64,000 nt of DNA from Streptomyces pactum (GCF_002005225.1 NZ_CP019724.1:7234001-7298000); one strand, 5' to 3'; counted from the stretch's first letter, positions 1 to 8,841 are shown. The notes: generated from the letters alone by a model not told the origin. Numbers and translations: made by a program.

Positions 1-681
1 CCACGTGCCCTCCAGCCGGGGCGCCAGCCAGTGCGGTGCCGCCGACCGGAAGGCGGCCGGCGGGAGCGAGGCCGCACCGGCGGGCAGGGCGCCGAGCAGA
101 GGGGCTCCGGCCACCTCCGGGAGGTCCGCGAGATTGCAGCGTGCGGCGAGGTCCGGAGTGCCGGGCCAGTTGCCGATCACCACGCCCGGCAGCTCCAGGC
201 CGCGGGAGCGCAGTTCACGCGCCGTCAGTTCCGTGGTGTTCAGCGTGCCCAGCCCGGCCGACGCCACCAGCAGCACCGGTGCTCCCAGCAGCGCGGCGAC
301 GTCCGCCAGCGTCCCGCCGGCCGCGTCGAAGCGCACGAGCAGTCCGCCCGCGCCCTCGACCAGCACCAGGTCGTGCTCGGTGGCCAGCTTGTCCGCGGCC
401 TCCGCCACCTCCTCGGGGTGCACCGGCGCCCGGCCGGCCCGGCGCGCGGCCGTACCCGGCGCCAACGGCTCGGGATACCGGGCGACTTCGGCGGCCGTGA
501 CGGCGCCGGCGAGGCGCGCCACTTCCTGCGCGTCCCCCGGCTCGTCCGGTCGTACGCCGGTCTGCGCGGCCTTCAGCACGGCCACCGACCGGCCACCCGC
601 CAGCGAGGCCGCGGCGACGGCGGCGGTCACGACCGTCTTGCCGACCTCCGTGCCCGTGCCCGTGATCACCAGTACCGGCAT
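1..681 (-). CDS. bioD: Dethiobiotin synthetase, 3' end cut by the window edge
   Basis: Catalyses ATP- and CO2-dependent ring closure of 7,8-diaminopelargonate to dethiobiotin, the third step of late biotin synthesis, in the cytoplasm. The protein opens with a P-loop (GTGTEVGKT at residues 8-16) and has the BioD motif LVEGAGGLLV near residue 125. The 227 visible residues are close to full length, so only the extreme C-terminus is missing. The ATG at 681 lies one base after the bioA stop codon, which indicates translational coupling in a bioB-bioA-bioD operon. Confidence 0.95.
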   Translation of the reverse strand, partial: MPVLVITGTGTEVGKTVVTAAVAAASLAGGRSVAVLKAAQTGVRPDEPGDAQEVARLAGAVTAAEVARYPEPLAPGTAARRAGRAPVHPEEVAEAADKLATEHDLVLVEGAGGLLVRFDAAGGTLADVAALLGAPVLLVASAGLGTLNTTELTARELRSRGLELPGVVIGNWPGTPDLAARCNLADLPEVAGAPLLGALPAGAASLPPAAFRSAAPHWLAPRLEGTW

Positions 682-682
682 G

Positions 683-1969
683 TCATCCCTCCCGTGCCGC
701 CGCGCACACCGCGCGGGCGATCCGCGCCACGTCCGCGTCCCCCGTGACGTACGGAGGCATGGTGTAGACCAGGTCGCGGAACGGCCGCAGCCACACGCCC
801 TCGCGCACGGCCGCCTCCGTAGCCGCCCGCATGTCGACGGCGTGGTCGAGCTGCACCACGCCGATCGCGCCGAGCACCCGTACGTCGGTCACGCCCGGCA
901 GTTCGAGGGCGGGCGCCAGTCCGTCGCGCAGCCCCGCCTCGATCCGCTTGACCTCCGCGAGCCAGTCCTGGCCGAGGAGCAGCCCGATGGACGCGCAGGC
1001 CACGGCGGCCGCCAGCGGATTGCCCATGAACGTCGGCCCGTGGGCCAGCACCGGTACCTCGCCCCGCGAGATGCCGTCGGCCACCCGGGACGTGCACAGC
1101 GTGGCCGCCATCGTCAGGTACCCGCCGGTCAGCGCTTTGCCCACGCACATCACGTCCGGCGTCACCGCCGCGTGCTCCGCCGCGAACAACGCGCCCGTAC
1201 GCCCGAACCCGGTCGCGATCTCGTCGAACACCAGCAGCACACCGTGCGCGTCGCACGCCTCCCGCAGTACCCGCAGATACGCGGGGGAGTGGAACCGCAT
1301 CCCGCCCGCGCCCTGCACCACCGGCTCGACGATCACCGCGGCCAGTTCGTCGGCGTGACGCTCGATCAGTGACCGCAACCGTTCGGCGTACGACTCCTCG
1401 TACTCCGCCGGCGGCGCGTCCGCGAAGACCTGGAGCGGCAGGACGCCCGTCCACAACTCGTGCATCCCGCCCTCGGGGTCGCACACCGACATGGGCTGCC
1501 AGGTGTCGCCGTGATAGCCGCCGCGCCAGGTCAGCAGGCGCCGCTTCGCGGGGCGGCCCAGTGAACGCCAGTACTGCAGGCACATCTTGACCGCGACCTC
1601 GACCGACACCGACCCGGAGTCGGCGAGGAAGACGTGCTCCAGGCCCTCGGGGGACATGTCGACGAGGAGCTTCGCCAGCCGCACGGCGGGCTCGTGGGTG
1701 AGCCCGCCGAACATCACGTGGCTCATCCGCCCGAGCTGCTCGCGCGCGGCCTCGTTCAGCACCGGGTGGTTGTAGCCGTGGATCGCCGACCACCAGGACG
1801 ACATGCCGTCGACGAGCTCGCCCGCGCCGTCGGCGGGCCGCAGCCGCACCCCGCTCGCCGACTCCACGACGAGCGGGTCCTGCCGGCCGGGCATGGGGCC
1901 GTACGGATGCCAGACGTGCCGCCGGTCGATGGCCAGCAACTCGTCCACGGTCAGGGCGGGCTCAGGCAT
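683..1969 (-). CDS. bioA: Adenosylmethionine-8-amino-7-oxononanoate aminotransferase
   Basis: PLP-dependent class III aminotransferase that converts 7-keto-8-aminopelargonate to 7,8-diaminopelargonate using S-adenosylmethionine as amino donor. The N-terminal [10 protein letters not shown] segment is typical of Bio[13 protein letters not shown] (about residue 248) carries the PLP-binding Asp, and the Schiff-base Lys is in CVGKALTGG (about residue 278). I place the start at ATG 1969 (428 aa, normal for BioA). An in-frame ATG at 1993 is possible, but neither start has a strong ribosome binding site. The start overlaps the end of bioB by 8 bases, so the two are translationally coupled. Confidence 0.95.
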   Translation of the reverse strand: MPEPALTVDELLAIDRRHVWHPYGPMPGRQDPLVVESASGVRLRPADGAGELVDGMSSWWSAIHGYNHPVLNEAAREQLGRMSHVMFGGLTHEPAVRLAKLLVDMSPEGLEHVFLADSGSVSVEVAVKMCLQYWRSLGRPAKRRLLTWRGGYHGDTWQPMSVCDPEGGMHELWTGVLPLQVFADAPPAEYEESYAERLRSLIERHADELAAVIVEPVVQGAGGMRFHSPAYLRVLREACDAHGVLLVFDEIATGFGRTGALFAAEHAAVTPDVMCVGKALTGGYLTMAATLCTSRVADGISRGEVPVLAHGPTFMGNPLAAAVACASIGLLLGQDWLAEVKRIEAGLRDGLAPALELPGVTDVRVLGAIGVVQLDHAVDMRAATEAAVREGVWLRPFRDLVYTMPPYVTGDADVARIARAVCAAAREG

Positions 1970-3200
1970 TGGGCGCGAGGTCCGTTCCGGCACCGCGGCG
2001 GCGCACGGCGACCAGGTCCCTACGGGCCTCGCCGGCCACCGCCGGTTCGGCGGCCGGAGCCGAGCCGCAACCCCCCGCGGCCGGAGCGGAGCCGCAGCCC
2101 TCCTCGGCCGGAGCGGAACCGCAGGCTCCGCCGCCCTCGTGCGACCCGCAGGTCCCGTCGCCCCCGTGCGACCCGCAGCCGCCGCCGTCTGCCGTCGCCC
2201 GGTGTTCCGGCAGGGTCACCTGGCCGGCGCCCTCCACCTCGAAACCGGCGTCCGCGATCATCTCCAGGTCGGCATGGCCCGCCTGCCCCTCACTGGTGAG
2301 GTAGTCGCCGAGGAAGATGGAGTTGGCCAGGTTCAGGGCGAGCGGCTGCATCGTGCGCAGGTGGACCTCGCGCCCGCCCGCGATGCGCACCTCGACGTCC
2401 GGGCAGACGAACCGCGTCATCGCCAGGATGCGCAGGCACCGCTGCGGGGTGAGGTGCCACTCCTTGGCCAGCGGCGTGCCCTCCATCGGGATCAGGAAGT
2501 TGACCGGCACCGAGTCCGGGTCCAGCTCGCGCAGCGAGAAGACCACGTCGACCAGGTCCTCGTCGCTCTCGCCCATGCCCGCGATCAGCCCCGAGCAGGC
2601 GGACAGCCCGGCGGCGTGCGCCTTGGTCACCGTGTCCACCCGGTCGGCGTACGTGTGCGTGGTCGTGATGTCCCCGTACGTCGCCTCGGACGTGTTGAGG
2701 TTGTGGTTGTAGGCGTCCGCGCCCGCCTCACGCAGCCGCTCCGCCTGGCCGTCGGAGAGCAGGCCCAGGCAGGCGCACACCTCGACGGCCTCGTTCTGCT
2801 CCTTGATCGCCTTGATGGTGTCCGAGACCCGGTCCACGTCCCGGTCGGTCGGGCCGCGTCCGCTGGCCACCAGGCACACCCGCTTGGCGCCCCCGGCCAC
2901 GCCCGCCGCGGCGGCCTGGGAGGCCTGGTCGGGCCTCAACCAGGTGTACTTGAGGATCTCGGCCTTGGAGCCGAGCCGCTGCGAGCAGTAGGAGCAGTCC
3001 TCGGGGCACAGGCCGGACTTGAGGTTGACGAGGTAGTTGAGCTTCACCCGTCGGCCGAACCAGTGACGGCGTACCTTGCCGGCCGCGGCCACCACATCGA
3101 GCAGGTCGTCGTCGGAAGTGGCGAGGACGGCAAGAGCCTCCTCGCGGGTCGGCGACTCGCGCCGAAGCCCCTTGTCCACCAGCGTGTTCAGCAGGTCCAT
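1962..3200 (-). CDS. bioB: Biotin synthase with an extra Cys-Gly-Ser repeat tail
   Basis: Radical-SAM enzyme that inserts sulfur into dethiobiotin to make biotin. The radical-SAM cluster motif CPEDCSYC is at residues 65-72, and the core runs to about residue 335. At 412 aa it is about 65 residues longer than E. coli BioB. The extra part begins with five Cys-Gly-Ser units exactly nine residues apart (Cys 342, 351, 360, 369, 378) and then a basic segment. It is the first gene of the bioB-bioA-bioD operon and is divergent from bioF. ATG 3200 was chosen because the [12 protein letters not shown] start aligns with the family; longer upstream reading has no family similarity. The core assignment is firm; the role of the tail is unknown. 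Confidence 0.95.
   Translation of the reverse strand: MDLLNTLVDKGLRRESPTREEALAVLATSDDDLLDVVAAAGKVRRHWFGRRVKLNYLVNLKSGLCPEDCSYCSQRLGSKAEILKYTWLRPDQASQAAAAGVAGGAKRVCLVASGRGPTDRDVDRVSDTIKAIKEQNEAVEVCACLGLLSDGQAERLREAGADAYNHNLNTSEATYGDITTTHTYADRVDTVTKAHAAGLSACSGLIAGMGESDEDLVDVVFSLRELDPDSVPVNFLIPMEGTPLAKEWHLTPQRCLRILAMTRFVCPDVEVRIAGGREVHLRTMQPLALNLANSIFLGDYLTSEGQAGHADLEMIADAGFEVEGAGQVTLPEHRATADGGGCGSHGGDGTCGSHEGGGACGSAPAEEGCGSAPAAGGCGSAPAAEPAVAGEARRDLVAVRRRGAGTDLAPNA
2062..2179 (-). repeat. 27-bp (9-codon) CGS repeats in the bioB tail
   Basis: Five in-frame copies of a 9-codon unit beginning Cys-Gly-Ser (CGSH or CGSAPA followed by Gly/Ala/Glu residues) encode the C-terminal extension of BioB. Spacing is exactly 27 bases. 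The last three copies are the most alike (CGSAPA), suggesting recent local duplication. Confidence 0.8.
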
Positions 3201-3350
3201 GAGAGCCGATCCTGTCTTAAGGGGCCGCCCGGGGCCAAGGAGAGTTCGCACAACACTGACAGATCGCCGTGTGGGTATCGCCACACCTCGCGGGGGCCGT
3301 CGTGCCGCTAATGTCTGTCCACTGCCTACAAAACTCCGGAGGACCGACCC
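3201..3350. promoter_or_regulatory. Divergent bioB/bioF promoter region with an inverted repeat
   Basis: The 150 bases between the starts of bioB and bioF must hold both promoters. An inverted repeat GTGTGG-N6-CCACAC lies at 3269-3286, suitably placed for a biotin-responsive regulator. I do not recognise a published biotin-repressor consensus in it. The bioF ribosome binding site GGAGGA is at 3338-3343, seven bases before its ATG. Confidence 0.5.
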
Positions 3351-4478
3351 ATGGCGTTCGGCTGGATCGACGAGCAGGCCCGGGCGCGCCGCGGGGCCGG
3401 GCTCGTACGCGTTCTGCGCCCCCGCCCGGCCGACTCGCCGCTGCTGGACCTCGCGAGCAACGACTACCTCGGACTGGCCCGGCACCCGGAGGTCACCGAG
3501 GGTGCGGTGCGGGCCGCGCGGGCCTGGGGCGCCGGCGCGACCGGTTCCCGGCTGGTGACCGGCACGACCGAACTGCACGCCGAGCTCGAACGCGAGCTGG
3601 CCGCCCACTGCGGCTTTGAGGCCGCGCTCGTCTTCTCCTCCGGCTACGCGGCCAACCTCGCCGCGGTCACCGCGCTGGCGCCGCACGGCTCCCTCGTCGT
3701 CTCGGACGCGGGCAACCACGCCTCGCTGATCGACGGCTGCCGGCTCGCGCGCGGGACGACCCAGATCGTGGCGCACGCCGACCCGGACGCCGTGCGCAAG
3801 GCGCTGGGGACGCACGACGGGCCGGCCGTCACCGTCTCCGACACGGTCTTCTCGGTGGACGGGGACGCGGCCCCCCTCGCCGCCCTCGCCGAGGCGTGCC
3901 GGGAGCACGGCGCCGGGCTGGTCCTCGACGACGCCCACGGCCTCGGTGTGCTCGGCGACGGCGGCCGGGGCGCCCCGCACGCGGCGGGGCTCGCCGGCGC
4001 CGACGACGTCGTCGTGACGGTGACGCTGTCCAAGTCGCTCGGCAGTCAGGGCGGTGCCGTGCTCGGCCCCGCCCGGGTGATCGAGCACCTGGTCAACGCG
4101 GCCCGGACGTTCATCTTCGACACCGGCCTCGCCCCCGCGGCGACGGGCGCGGCGCTGGCGGCGCTCACCCTGCTGCGCCGCGAGCCGGAGCGAGCGGCGC
4201 GGGCACGCGCGGTGGCGGCCGAACTGCACGCGCGTCTGACCGCGCTGGGGCTTTCCGCGGTACGTCCGGACGCCGCGGTCGTCTCGGTGCGCGCCCCCTC
4301 CCCGGAGGGGGCCGTACGGTGGGCGGCCGACTGCCGTGCGGCCGGCCTGTCCGTGGGCTGCTTCCGTCCTCCTTCCGTACCCGACGGCATCTCACGGCTC
4401 AGGCTGACCGCTCGTGCGGACCTCTCCGGGGAGCAGATCGAACGCGCTGTACGGGTGATCGGCGAGACGCGACCATGA
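3351..4478 (+). CDS. bioF: 8-amino-7-oxononanoate synthase
   Basis: PLP-dependent alpha-oxoamine synthase that condenses pimeloyl-thioester with L-alanine to give 7-keto-8-aminopelargonate, the first committed step of biotin ring assembly. At 375 aa it is normal length. It shows the N-terminal [12 protein letters not shown] motif, the PLP-stacking DDAHG (His196) and the Schiff-base lysine in [11 protein letters not shown] (Lys228). The start has a clean GGAGGA binding site. Together with bioB-bioA-bioD across the shared intergenic region it supplies the four late biotin steps; the pimelate-forming genes are not in the window. Confidence 0.95.
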   Translation: MAFGWIDEQARARRGAGLVRVLRPRPADSPLLDLASNDYLGLARHPEVTEGAVRAARAWGAGATGSRLVTGTTELHAELERELAAHCGFEAALVFSSGYAANLAAVTALAPHGSLVVSDAGNHASLIDGCRLARGTTQIVAHADPDAVRKALGTHDGPAVTVSDTVFSVDGDAAPLAALAEACREHGAGLVLDDAHGLGVLGDGGRGAPHAAGLAGADDVVVTVTLSKSLGSQGGAVLGPARVIEHLVNAARTFIFDTGLAPAATGAALAALTLLRREPERAARARAVAAELHARLTALGLSAVRPDAAVVSVRAPSPEGAVRWAADCRAAGLSVGCFRPPSVPDGISRLRLTARADLSGEQIERAVRVIGETRP

Positions 4479-4520
4479 GTCGGCGTGACACGGCCGTGTG
4501 CCGCCAGGCGATGTACCGGG

Positions 4521-4763
4521 TCAGCGGCGGTCGATCCCGGCCGTGAACGACGCCCAGCTCTCGGGGGAGAAGAGCAGCGCGGGTCCCGCCGGGTTCTTGG
4601 AGTCGCGCACGGCGAGCAGTCCGGCGCGGGGGCCGGCCGACGGCCGGGCCGTCTCCACACAGTTGTTCGCTCCGGTGCTGTAGCTGCTGCGCAGCCACCG
4701 CACGCCGGGCAGATCGGTACTGGCAGGGATGTTCCGGGAAAGTGGGGACATGGAGCCTGGCAT
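4521..4763 (-). CDS. DUF397 domain protein
   Basis: An 80-residue protein with the DUF397 pattern: VRWLRSSYSTGANNCVETA, then a VRDSKNP segment and a C-terminal SWASFTAGI. In Streptomyces such proteins are encoded next to Scr1-type helix-turn-helix regulators and act as their small partners, often as antagonists in developmental regulation. The start at 4763 follows an AAGGAGG site. It lies 9 bases after the regulator at 4773-5633 on the same strand, so the two form one transcription unit. Confidence 0.9.
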   Translation of the reverse strand: MPGSMSPLSRNIPASTDLPGVRWLRSSYSTGANNCVETARPSAGPRAGLLAVRDSKNPAGPALLFSPESWASFTAGIDRR

Positions 4764-4772
4764 GGTGCCTCC

Positions 4773-5633
4773 TTACGCGCCTGCCGCTGTCGCGGCGATG
4801 AAGTCCAACGAGTCCTCGGGCGAAAGGGCATGGATCAGAAGGGCGTTGAAGGCCTCGGTGTAGGCCTCTAGGTCTTCTTTCCGTTCGAGATGCAGGCTAC
4901 TCGTCAAGTGGTCGAGAACAACCACGTCCAGATCAGAAGTGCTCGAAAAGGAGAAGATTACGAAAGGGCCGGTGACACCGATGTGCGCCCCGGCGGCGAA
5001 CGGCAACACCTGGAGCCGGACATGGGGGAGACGGGCGGCCTCGACCAGTCGCGCGAGCTGGCGGGCCATGACGCCGGGACCGCCCACCTCCCGGCGCAGC
5101 ACCGCCTCGTCCAGGACCGCGCTCAGTCGAAGCGGCGGCTGCGCCCGCAGCACGTCCTGCCGGGCCAGCCGGACCTCGACCAGCGTGTCCAGCCGCTCCT
5201 CCGGCAGCCCGTCCGCCGCGGCGCGCGTCACCGCGCGGGCGTACTCCGGCGTCTGCAGCAGCCCCGGGACCACCGTGGTCTCCAGCGTGCGCATCGCGCT
5301 CGCCTGGGACTCCAGGCTGATGAAATCCCGGTAGGTCGGCGGCAGTACCCCGCGGTAGGCGTGCCACCAGTGGTTGCGGCCCCCCGCGTCGTCGGAGCCC
5401 GCCAGCATCACCAGCAGCTCGCGCAACTGGTCGTCGTCCACGCCGTAGGCGTCCAGCAGTATCCGCACGTCGGCCGGTTTCGCCCCGCTCGTCCCGGTCT
5501 CGATCCGGCTGACCTTCGACTGGTGCCAGCCCACCAGCCGGGCCGCCTCGCCGCTGGTGATCCCCGCCGACGTGCGCAGGGCGCGCAGTTCCGCGCCCAG
5601 CTTCCGGCGGCGCACCACGGGACCGTGCTGCAT
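4773..5633 (-). CDS. Scr1-family helix-turn-helix regulator (DUF5753)
   Basis: A 286-residue DNA-binding protein. Residues about 10-65 form an XRE helix-turn-helix (GITSGEAARLVGWHQSKVSRIETG). The rest is the DUF5753 domain, with the family signatures FISLESQASAMRTLE and VVPGLLQTPEYARA. These regulators pair with a downstream DUF397 protein, as here. A divergently read HATPase protein starts 214 bases away, giving the three-part module seen many times in Streptomyces chromosomes. Which genes it controls cannot be read from the sequence. Confidence 0.93.
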   Translation of the reverse strand: MQHGPVVRRRKLGAELRALRTSAGITSGEAARLVGWHQSKVSRIETGTSGAKPADVRILLDAYGVDDDQLRELLVMLAGSDDAGGRNHWWHAYRGVLPPTYRDFISLESQASAMRTLETTVVPGLLQTPEYARAVTRAAADGLPEERLDTLVEVRLARQDVLRAQPPLRLSAVLDEAVLRREVGGPGVMARQLARLVEAARLPHVRLQVLPFAAGAHIGVTGPFVIFSFSSTSDLDVVVLDHLTSSLHLERKEDLEAYTEAFNALLIHALSPEDSLDFIAATAAGA

Positions 5634-5705
5634 GGGCCACTCCCTTACTCCCTATGGGCCGCCCAAATACGCTCTGCCGTCGCAGAGTTCACCGCTTCGA
5701 GCGAC

Positions 5706-5721
5706 AGATATATGCATATCT
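5706..5721. promoter_or_regulatory. AT-rich palindrome between regulator and HATPase genes
   Basis: AGATAT-N4-ATATCT sits in the 214-base divergent intergenic region and stands out against the GC-rich background. Its position fits an operator or promoter element for the Scr1-type regulator or the HATPase gene. No binding protein can be assigned from sequence. Confidence 0.4.
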
Positions 5722-5847
5722 TGGTGGATCGCCGCCCTTCACGAGCCTTGTGATGGCACTCTGGCGGCGAAGCACCAGTCCGGGACCGTACTCGAACCAT
5801 CCGCTCCGTGTCCGGCTGCGGTCCCGTGGGAAAGGGACGACGTGGCC

Positions 5848-6342
5848 ATGGCAGACCATCTGGAAGCATCCGTCACTCTGCCGAGCGATCCCGCCTCGGT
5901 GGCCGCCGCGCGTACCTATGTGGTCGGCACACTGGCGGAGTGGGGCCTGCCGCCGGACACCGAGGTGTCCGACACCGTCCGGCTCATCGTCTCCGAGCTG
6001 ACGACCAACGCGGTCCAGCACACGTTCGGACAGTCACCCACCTTCACCGTGGACCTCGTGCTCGACCGTGACGAGCGGCTGCGCATCGGCGTGACCGACA
6101 GCCATCCGCGGTTTCCCAAACGCCTGCCCGCCGCCGTCCAGCAGGACAACGGCCGGGGCATGGTGATCATCCGCTGGCTGACGGCGGAATGCGGCGGCAA
6201 GCTGAGAGTGCGGCCCACCCGCGAGGGCGGCAAGACCATCTCCATCGAACTGCCCTGGGCGGCGCCGGGCGATCCGGTGCCCGCCGAGCCGGCGGCCACG
6301 GCCGTCGGACGGGCCGCGGGAAGTCAGGAGACCCAGCGGTGA
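5848..6342 (+). CDS. HATPase-fold ATP-binding protein (RsbW-like anti-sigma type)
   Basis: A 164-residue single-domain GHKL ATPase of the kind annotated as ATP-binding protein or anti-sigma-factor kinase. It has the N-box LIVSELTTNAVQHT (residues about 50-63), then the LRIGVTDSHPRFP segment where G1-type residues lie, and a GRGMVIIRWLT segment. There is no transmembrane or dimerisation domain, so this is a soluble RsbW/SpoIIAB-type protein, probably regulating a sigma factor or the neighbouring regulator pair. I chose ATG 5848 with an AGGGA site 10 bases upstream; GTG 5842 is also possible. Confidence 0.85.
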   Translation: MADHLEASVTLPSDPASVAAARTYVVGTLAEWGLPPDTEVSDTVRLIVSELTTNAVQHTFGQSPTFTVDLVLDRDERLRIGVTDSHPRFPKRLPAAVQQDNGRGMVIIRWLTAECGGKLRVRPTREGGKTISIELPWAAPGDPVPAEPAATAVGRAAGSQETQR

Positions 6343-6384
6343 GGCGCCGCCGACGGCAGGCGTGCCCCCGGCGGATACCGCGCA

Positions 6385-6429
6385 CCCGAGGGGGTGACGG
6401 CGGGTCAGGACGCCGTCACGGCCCTCGGG
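6385..6429. terminator. Bidirectional hairpin between convergent genes
   Basis: A long inverted repeat (arms 6385-6402 and 6411-6429, interrupted by a small internal mismatch, 8-base loop) lies between the convergent HATPase gene and the NlpC/P60 gene. No U-tract follows, as is usual in Streptomyces. Confidence 0.7.
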
Positions 6430-6433
6430 CGGG

Positions 6434-6907
6434 CTACTTGACCCGGCCGTACCAGACGCTGCCGGTCCAGATCTTCTGCAGACGCACCACGTCCCCGGTC
6501 TTCGGGGCGTGCCAGATCCTGCCCTTCCCGGCGTAGATGCCGACGTGGTAGACGCTGCGGCCCGAGTGGAAGAACACCAGGTCCCCGGCCTTGCGGTTCT
6601 TGGCGGAGATGTGACGGGTCTTGTTGTACTGCTGGGCCGCGGTGCGCGGCAGCTTCTTGCCGGCCTTCTTGAACGAGTACAGGGTCAGGCCGGAGCAGTC
6701 GAACCTGCGTGGTCCGACGGCGCCCCATTTGTAGGGTGAACCCTTCTTGGAGGCCGCGATCTTGAGGGCCTTGGTCGCGTGGCTCGCGGCGGCCGCCTCG
6801 GAGGCGACACCGGGGACCACGACCGATCCGCCCACGGCGGCGAGGGTGAGGGCCGAGGCCGTACCGGCACGGACCATCAGCGACGGGACACGATTGAGCG
6901 CGGACAT
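6434..6907 (-). CDS. Secreted NlpC/P60 cell-wall peptidase
   Basis: A 157-residue exported cysteine peptidase that cleaves peptidoglycan stem peptides. Residues 1-41 form a signal peptide with hydrophobic core and an Ala-rich cleavage region. The mature part is a single NlpC/P60 domain: catalytic Cys in FDCSGLT, the AGDLVFFHSG turn, and the catalytic His in VYHVGIYAGKG. I chose ATG 6907 because the signal peptide follows directly; an upstream in-frame ATG would put the riboswitch inside the protein. The gene is preceded by a ydaO-type leader, so it is probably controlled by c-di-AMP. Confidence 0.92.
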   Translation of the reverse strand: MSALNRVPSLMVRAGTASALTLAAVGGSVVVPGVASEAAAASHATKALKIAASKKGSPYKWGAVGPRRFDCSGLTLYSFKKAGKKLPRTAAQQYNKTRHISAKNRKAGDLVFFHSGRSVYHVGIYAGKGRIWHAPKTGDVVRLQKIWTGSVWYGRVK

Positions 6908-6914
6908 GCGCAAC

Positions 6915-7130
6915 CCTTCGTCAGCCGCCTGTGAAGGATGACCTGTCGGATTCGGGCTGGCGAAGTTGCCCGGCCGCACGAGTGCGGCTTCACCCCAAGG
7001 GCTGCTCGGCCCGGCGCCTCTCCCGCGGAGATGACCGTTCCGGCGACCCGTCGTGCTCGGGTCCTCCACTCCTGCCGATCCACTCCTGTCGACCGGTCGT
7101 CCGGGCGGCGGCAGGACTCGGCGTCCGCCC
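6915..7130 (-). promoter_or_regulatory. c-di-AMP riboswitch (ydaO-yuaA class)
   Basis: The untranslated leader of the NlpC/P60 gene carries, in order on the minus strand, the conserved blocks I associate with the ydaO motif: GACGCCGAGTCCTGCC, CCGGTCGACAGGAGTGG, GGGGTGAAGCCG, a short GC hairpin, GCCCGAATCCGACAGG, and a closing GGCGGCTGACGAAGGG just before the start codon. These riboswitches bind cyclic di-AMP and in actinomycetes commonly sit upstream of cell-wall hydrolase genes, switching expression off when the ligand is high. The last block overlaps the ribosome binding site region. Confidence 0.85.
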
Positions 7131-7425
7131 GGACCGCCCCGCCGCTGCGGCGGGGGCTTGTCGTCAGTCACGGATCTTGTCCCGACCCAGGGGAAAATCC
7201 CAACGGAACGTGCCCTTTGTGTTGTTACTCACCACTCACCCGTTCGGGTGGACGCCGCTGTGTTCGAGCCATCGGTGAGCGCGTGGCCGACACCGGGACC
7301 AGCGGCGCAGTGGCTCGTTCCGCCGTCCGGGCCCGCGGGTCGCGCAAGCCCGGCCGGTCGGAAACCGGAGGTGTTCCTACGCCGGAAGGGGGTACGCCAT
7401 TTGGTTCGTTTCGACTCCGGGTGCC
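7131..7425. other. Non-coding stretch upstream of the riboswitch
   Basis: This interval separates the riboswitch leader from the next minus-strand gene. The promoter of the NlpC/P60 transcript should lie near 7190-7260, where the sequence is less GC-rich than its surroundings. I see no coding sequence with convincing family features or codon use. Confidence 0.5.
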
Positions 7426-7734
7426 TCAACCGTCGGAAGGCGGCGGAAGACCGACGCGTGCCGTCCGCCGTTCACCGTCCAGCACGCGCGGCGCCCGGGC
7501 CAGCGTGGCGGCGTGCAGGTCCGTCTCGCCCCGCCCGTGCATCAGCGCCAGTGCGTCGCGCAGGGCGGTCGCCTTGCCGACCAGCGCCTGGGCGGCCCGC
7601 AGCCCGCGGTAGGTGCCGCCGTCCCGCGCGGGGTTGATGCGTCCGAGCAGGTCGACGACGTCCAGGTACCGGTCGATCACCTCGGCTTCGGCGCGGGTCA
7701 GGGCGGGCAGGGGCGGCAGTTCCGGTGGCAGCAT
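7426..7734 (-). CDS. Small conserved-type protein, function unknown
   Basis: A 102-residue, mostly helical, soluble protein without recognised domain. It starts ATG 7734 after a GAGGTG binding site that overlaps the stop codon of the upstream membrane-protein gene, so the two are probably co-transcribed and translationally coupled. Codon third positions are strongly G/C, supporting real coding. The sequence has a DRYLDVVDLLGRINPARDGG segment but no catalytic or metal-binding motif I can name. Confidence 0.6.
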   Translation of the reverse strand: MLPPELPPLPALTRAEAEVIDRYLDVVDLLGRINPARDGGTYRGLRAAQALVGKATALRDALALMHGRGETDLHAATLARAPRVLDGERRTARVGLPPPSDG

Positions 7735-7741
7735 CGGCGGA

Positions 7742-8737
7742 TCACCTCGCGCCGGGCGCCGTGGACGGGACCCCCCGGCCGGACGTCGGTGAGCCGCCGC
7801 GCGTGCGCTGTCGCAGCGTGCCGCCGAGCAGGACCGCGCCCAGGCCCAGCACCGCCCACCAGGTGAGCGTGAGCGCGGGGCCGGCGGCCGCGGCGCCGTC
7901 GAAGAAGGACACCGAGCGCAGCAGTGAGCCGCCCGCGCCCGGCGGCAGCCACTGGCCGATCGCCCCGGCAGGCTGCGGCAGCATCTCCGGCGCCGAGGAC
8001 GCCGCGGAGAACGGGTTGCCCAGCAACATCATCACCGCACCGCCCAACGCGAGACCCGCGCGGCCGAGCAGTGCGGCCAGCCCGGCGATGCCCGCGCCCA
8101 CGGCCAGGGCCGACAGCCCGAACACGCCGGCCACGGCCCACCAGTCACCGGTGACCACGCCGAGCCAACTGTGCGCGACCGATGCCGCGACCAGGCCGGT
8201 CAGCGCGGCGGCGCCGACCAGCGCGACGACCGTGCCGACGCCGCGCAGCCCCAGCAGGGAAGTGAGCGCGCCCGTCGCGATCCCGGCCAGCGCCAGGGGC
8301 AGCACGCTCGAGCTCAGTGCCGCTCCGCGCGGATCCGCCCGGGGAGCGGGCACCACGTCGAGGACCTGGACCGGGGTCCCCGTCGCGGACGCCTGCCCGG
8401 CTACCGCCTGCCGCAGCAGTTGGGCGACGGCGGGGCTCGCCGCGGACGCCGTGAGCAGCTTGGGGCCACCGTCGGCGGCGACCACCGCGCCGTACACGGC
8501 CCGGTCCTCGATGGCGTGCCGGGCCTCGGCCTCGTCGGCGTAGCGGTGGATCTCGAAGGCACCCTCGCGCTGGGTGAGCCGCCGCTCCACCTGCCCGACC
8601 GCGGTGGTCGGCCCCGCCACGCCGAGTGGCAGATCGCGGGGCGCCGTACGGGCGGCCGGCCAGGCGAAGGCCCACAGCGCCAGCGCCACCAGCACGGGGA
8701 CCAGGACGATCACGGCGATCAGGCGTCGGCTGTCCAT
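7742..8737 (-). CDS. Multi-spanning membrane protein of the ABC-2/YhgE-like type
   Basis: A 331-residue membrane protein. One N-terminal segment (residues about 5-27) is followed by a ~115-residue extracytoplasmic domain, then five or six hydrophobic segments in the C-terminal half. This layout (one helix, large external domain, helical bundle) is that of ABC-2-type permeases and YhgE/Pip-like proteins, but no ATPase gene is adjacent. ATG 8737 follows a GAGGAG site; longer upstream reading would cross the operator. It is divergent from a TetR gene with repeated operators between them, so it is probably the repressed target. Confidence 0.75.
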   Translation of the reverse strand: MDSRRLIAVIVLVPVLVALALWAFAWPAARTAPRDLPLGVAGPTTAVGQVERRLTQREGAFEIHRYADEAEARHAIEDRAVYGAVVAADGGPKLLTASAASPAVAQLLRQAVAGQASATGTPVQVLDVVPAPRADPRGAALSSSVLPLALAGIATGALTSLLGLRGVGTVVALVGAAALTGLVAASVAHSWLGVVTGDWWAVAGVFGLSALAVGAGIAGLAALLGRAGLALGGAVMMLLGNPFSAASSAPEMLPQPAGAIGQWLPPGAGGSLLRSVSFFDGAAAAGPALTLTWWAVLGLGAVLLGGTLRQRTRGGSPTSGRGVPSTAPGAR

Positions 8738-8752
8738 GGCGGCTCCTCTAAA

Positions 8753-8830
8753 AAGAAGGATCGTTCGTTTTGGCTGTGTCACCACCGTGCGACCGTGTCG
8801 GCGTCCTTGTCAAGAAGGAACGTTCGTTTT
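8753..8830. promoter_or_regulatory. Two direct copies of a 19-bp TetR operator
   Basis: The element AAGAAGGAWCGTTCGTTTT occurs at 8753-8771 and again at 8812-8830, differing at one base and 59 bases apart start to start. The inner AACGTTCGTT resembles TetR-family operators. One copy lies just upstream of the membrane-protein start at 8737, the other 11 bases before the tetR start at 8842, so one repressor could control both divergent genes. Confidence 0.8.
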
Positions 8831-8841
8831 AAGTTAGGTCC

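Noticed and set aside
3269..3286. Calling the GTGTGG inverted repeat a known biotin-repressor operator
   Set aside because: It does not match a BirA or BioQ consensus that I can recall; left as an unassigned inverted repeat.
1962..4229. Long minus-strand frame extending bioB through the intergenic region and across bioF
   Set aside because: BioB similarity begins at 3200; the upstream part is antisense to bioF and has no family similarity.
6938..7612. Plus-strand coding frames across the riboswitch region
   Set aside because: The interval is explained by the riboswitch leader and promoter on the minus strand; these frames have no start signals or similarity.
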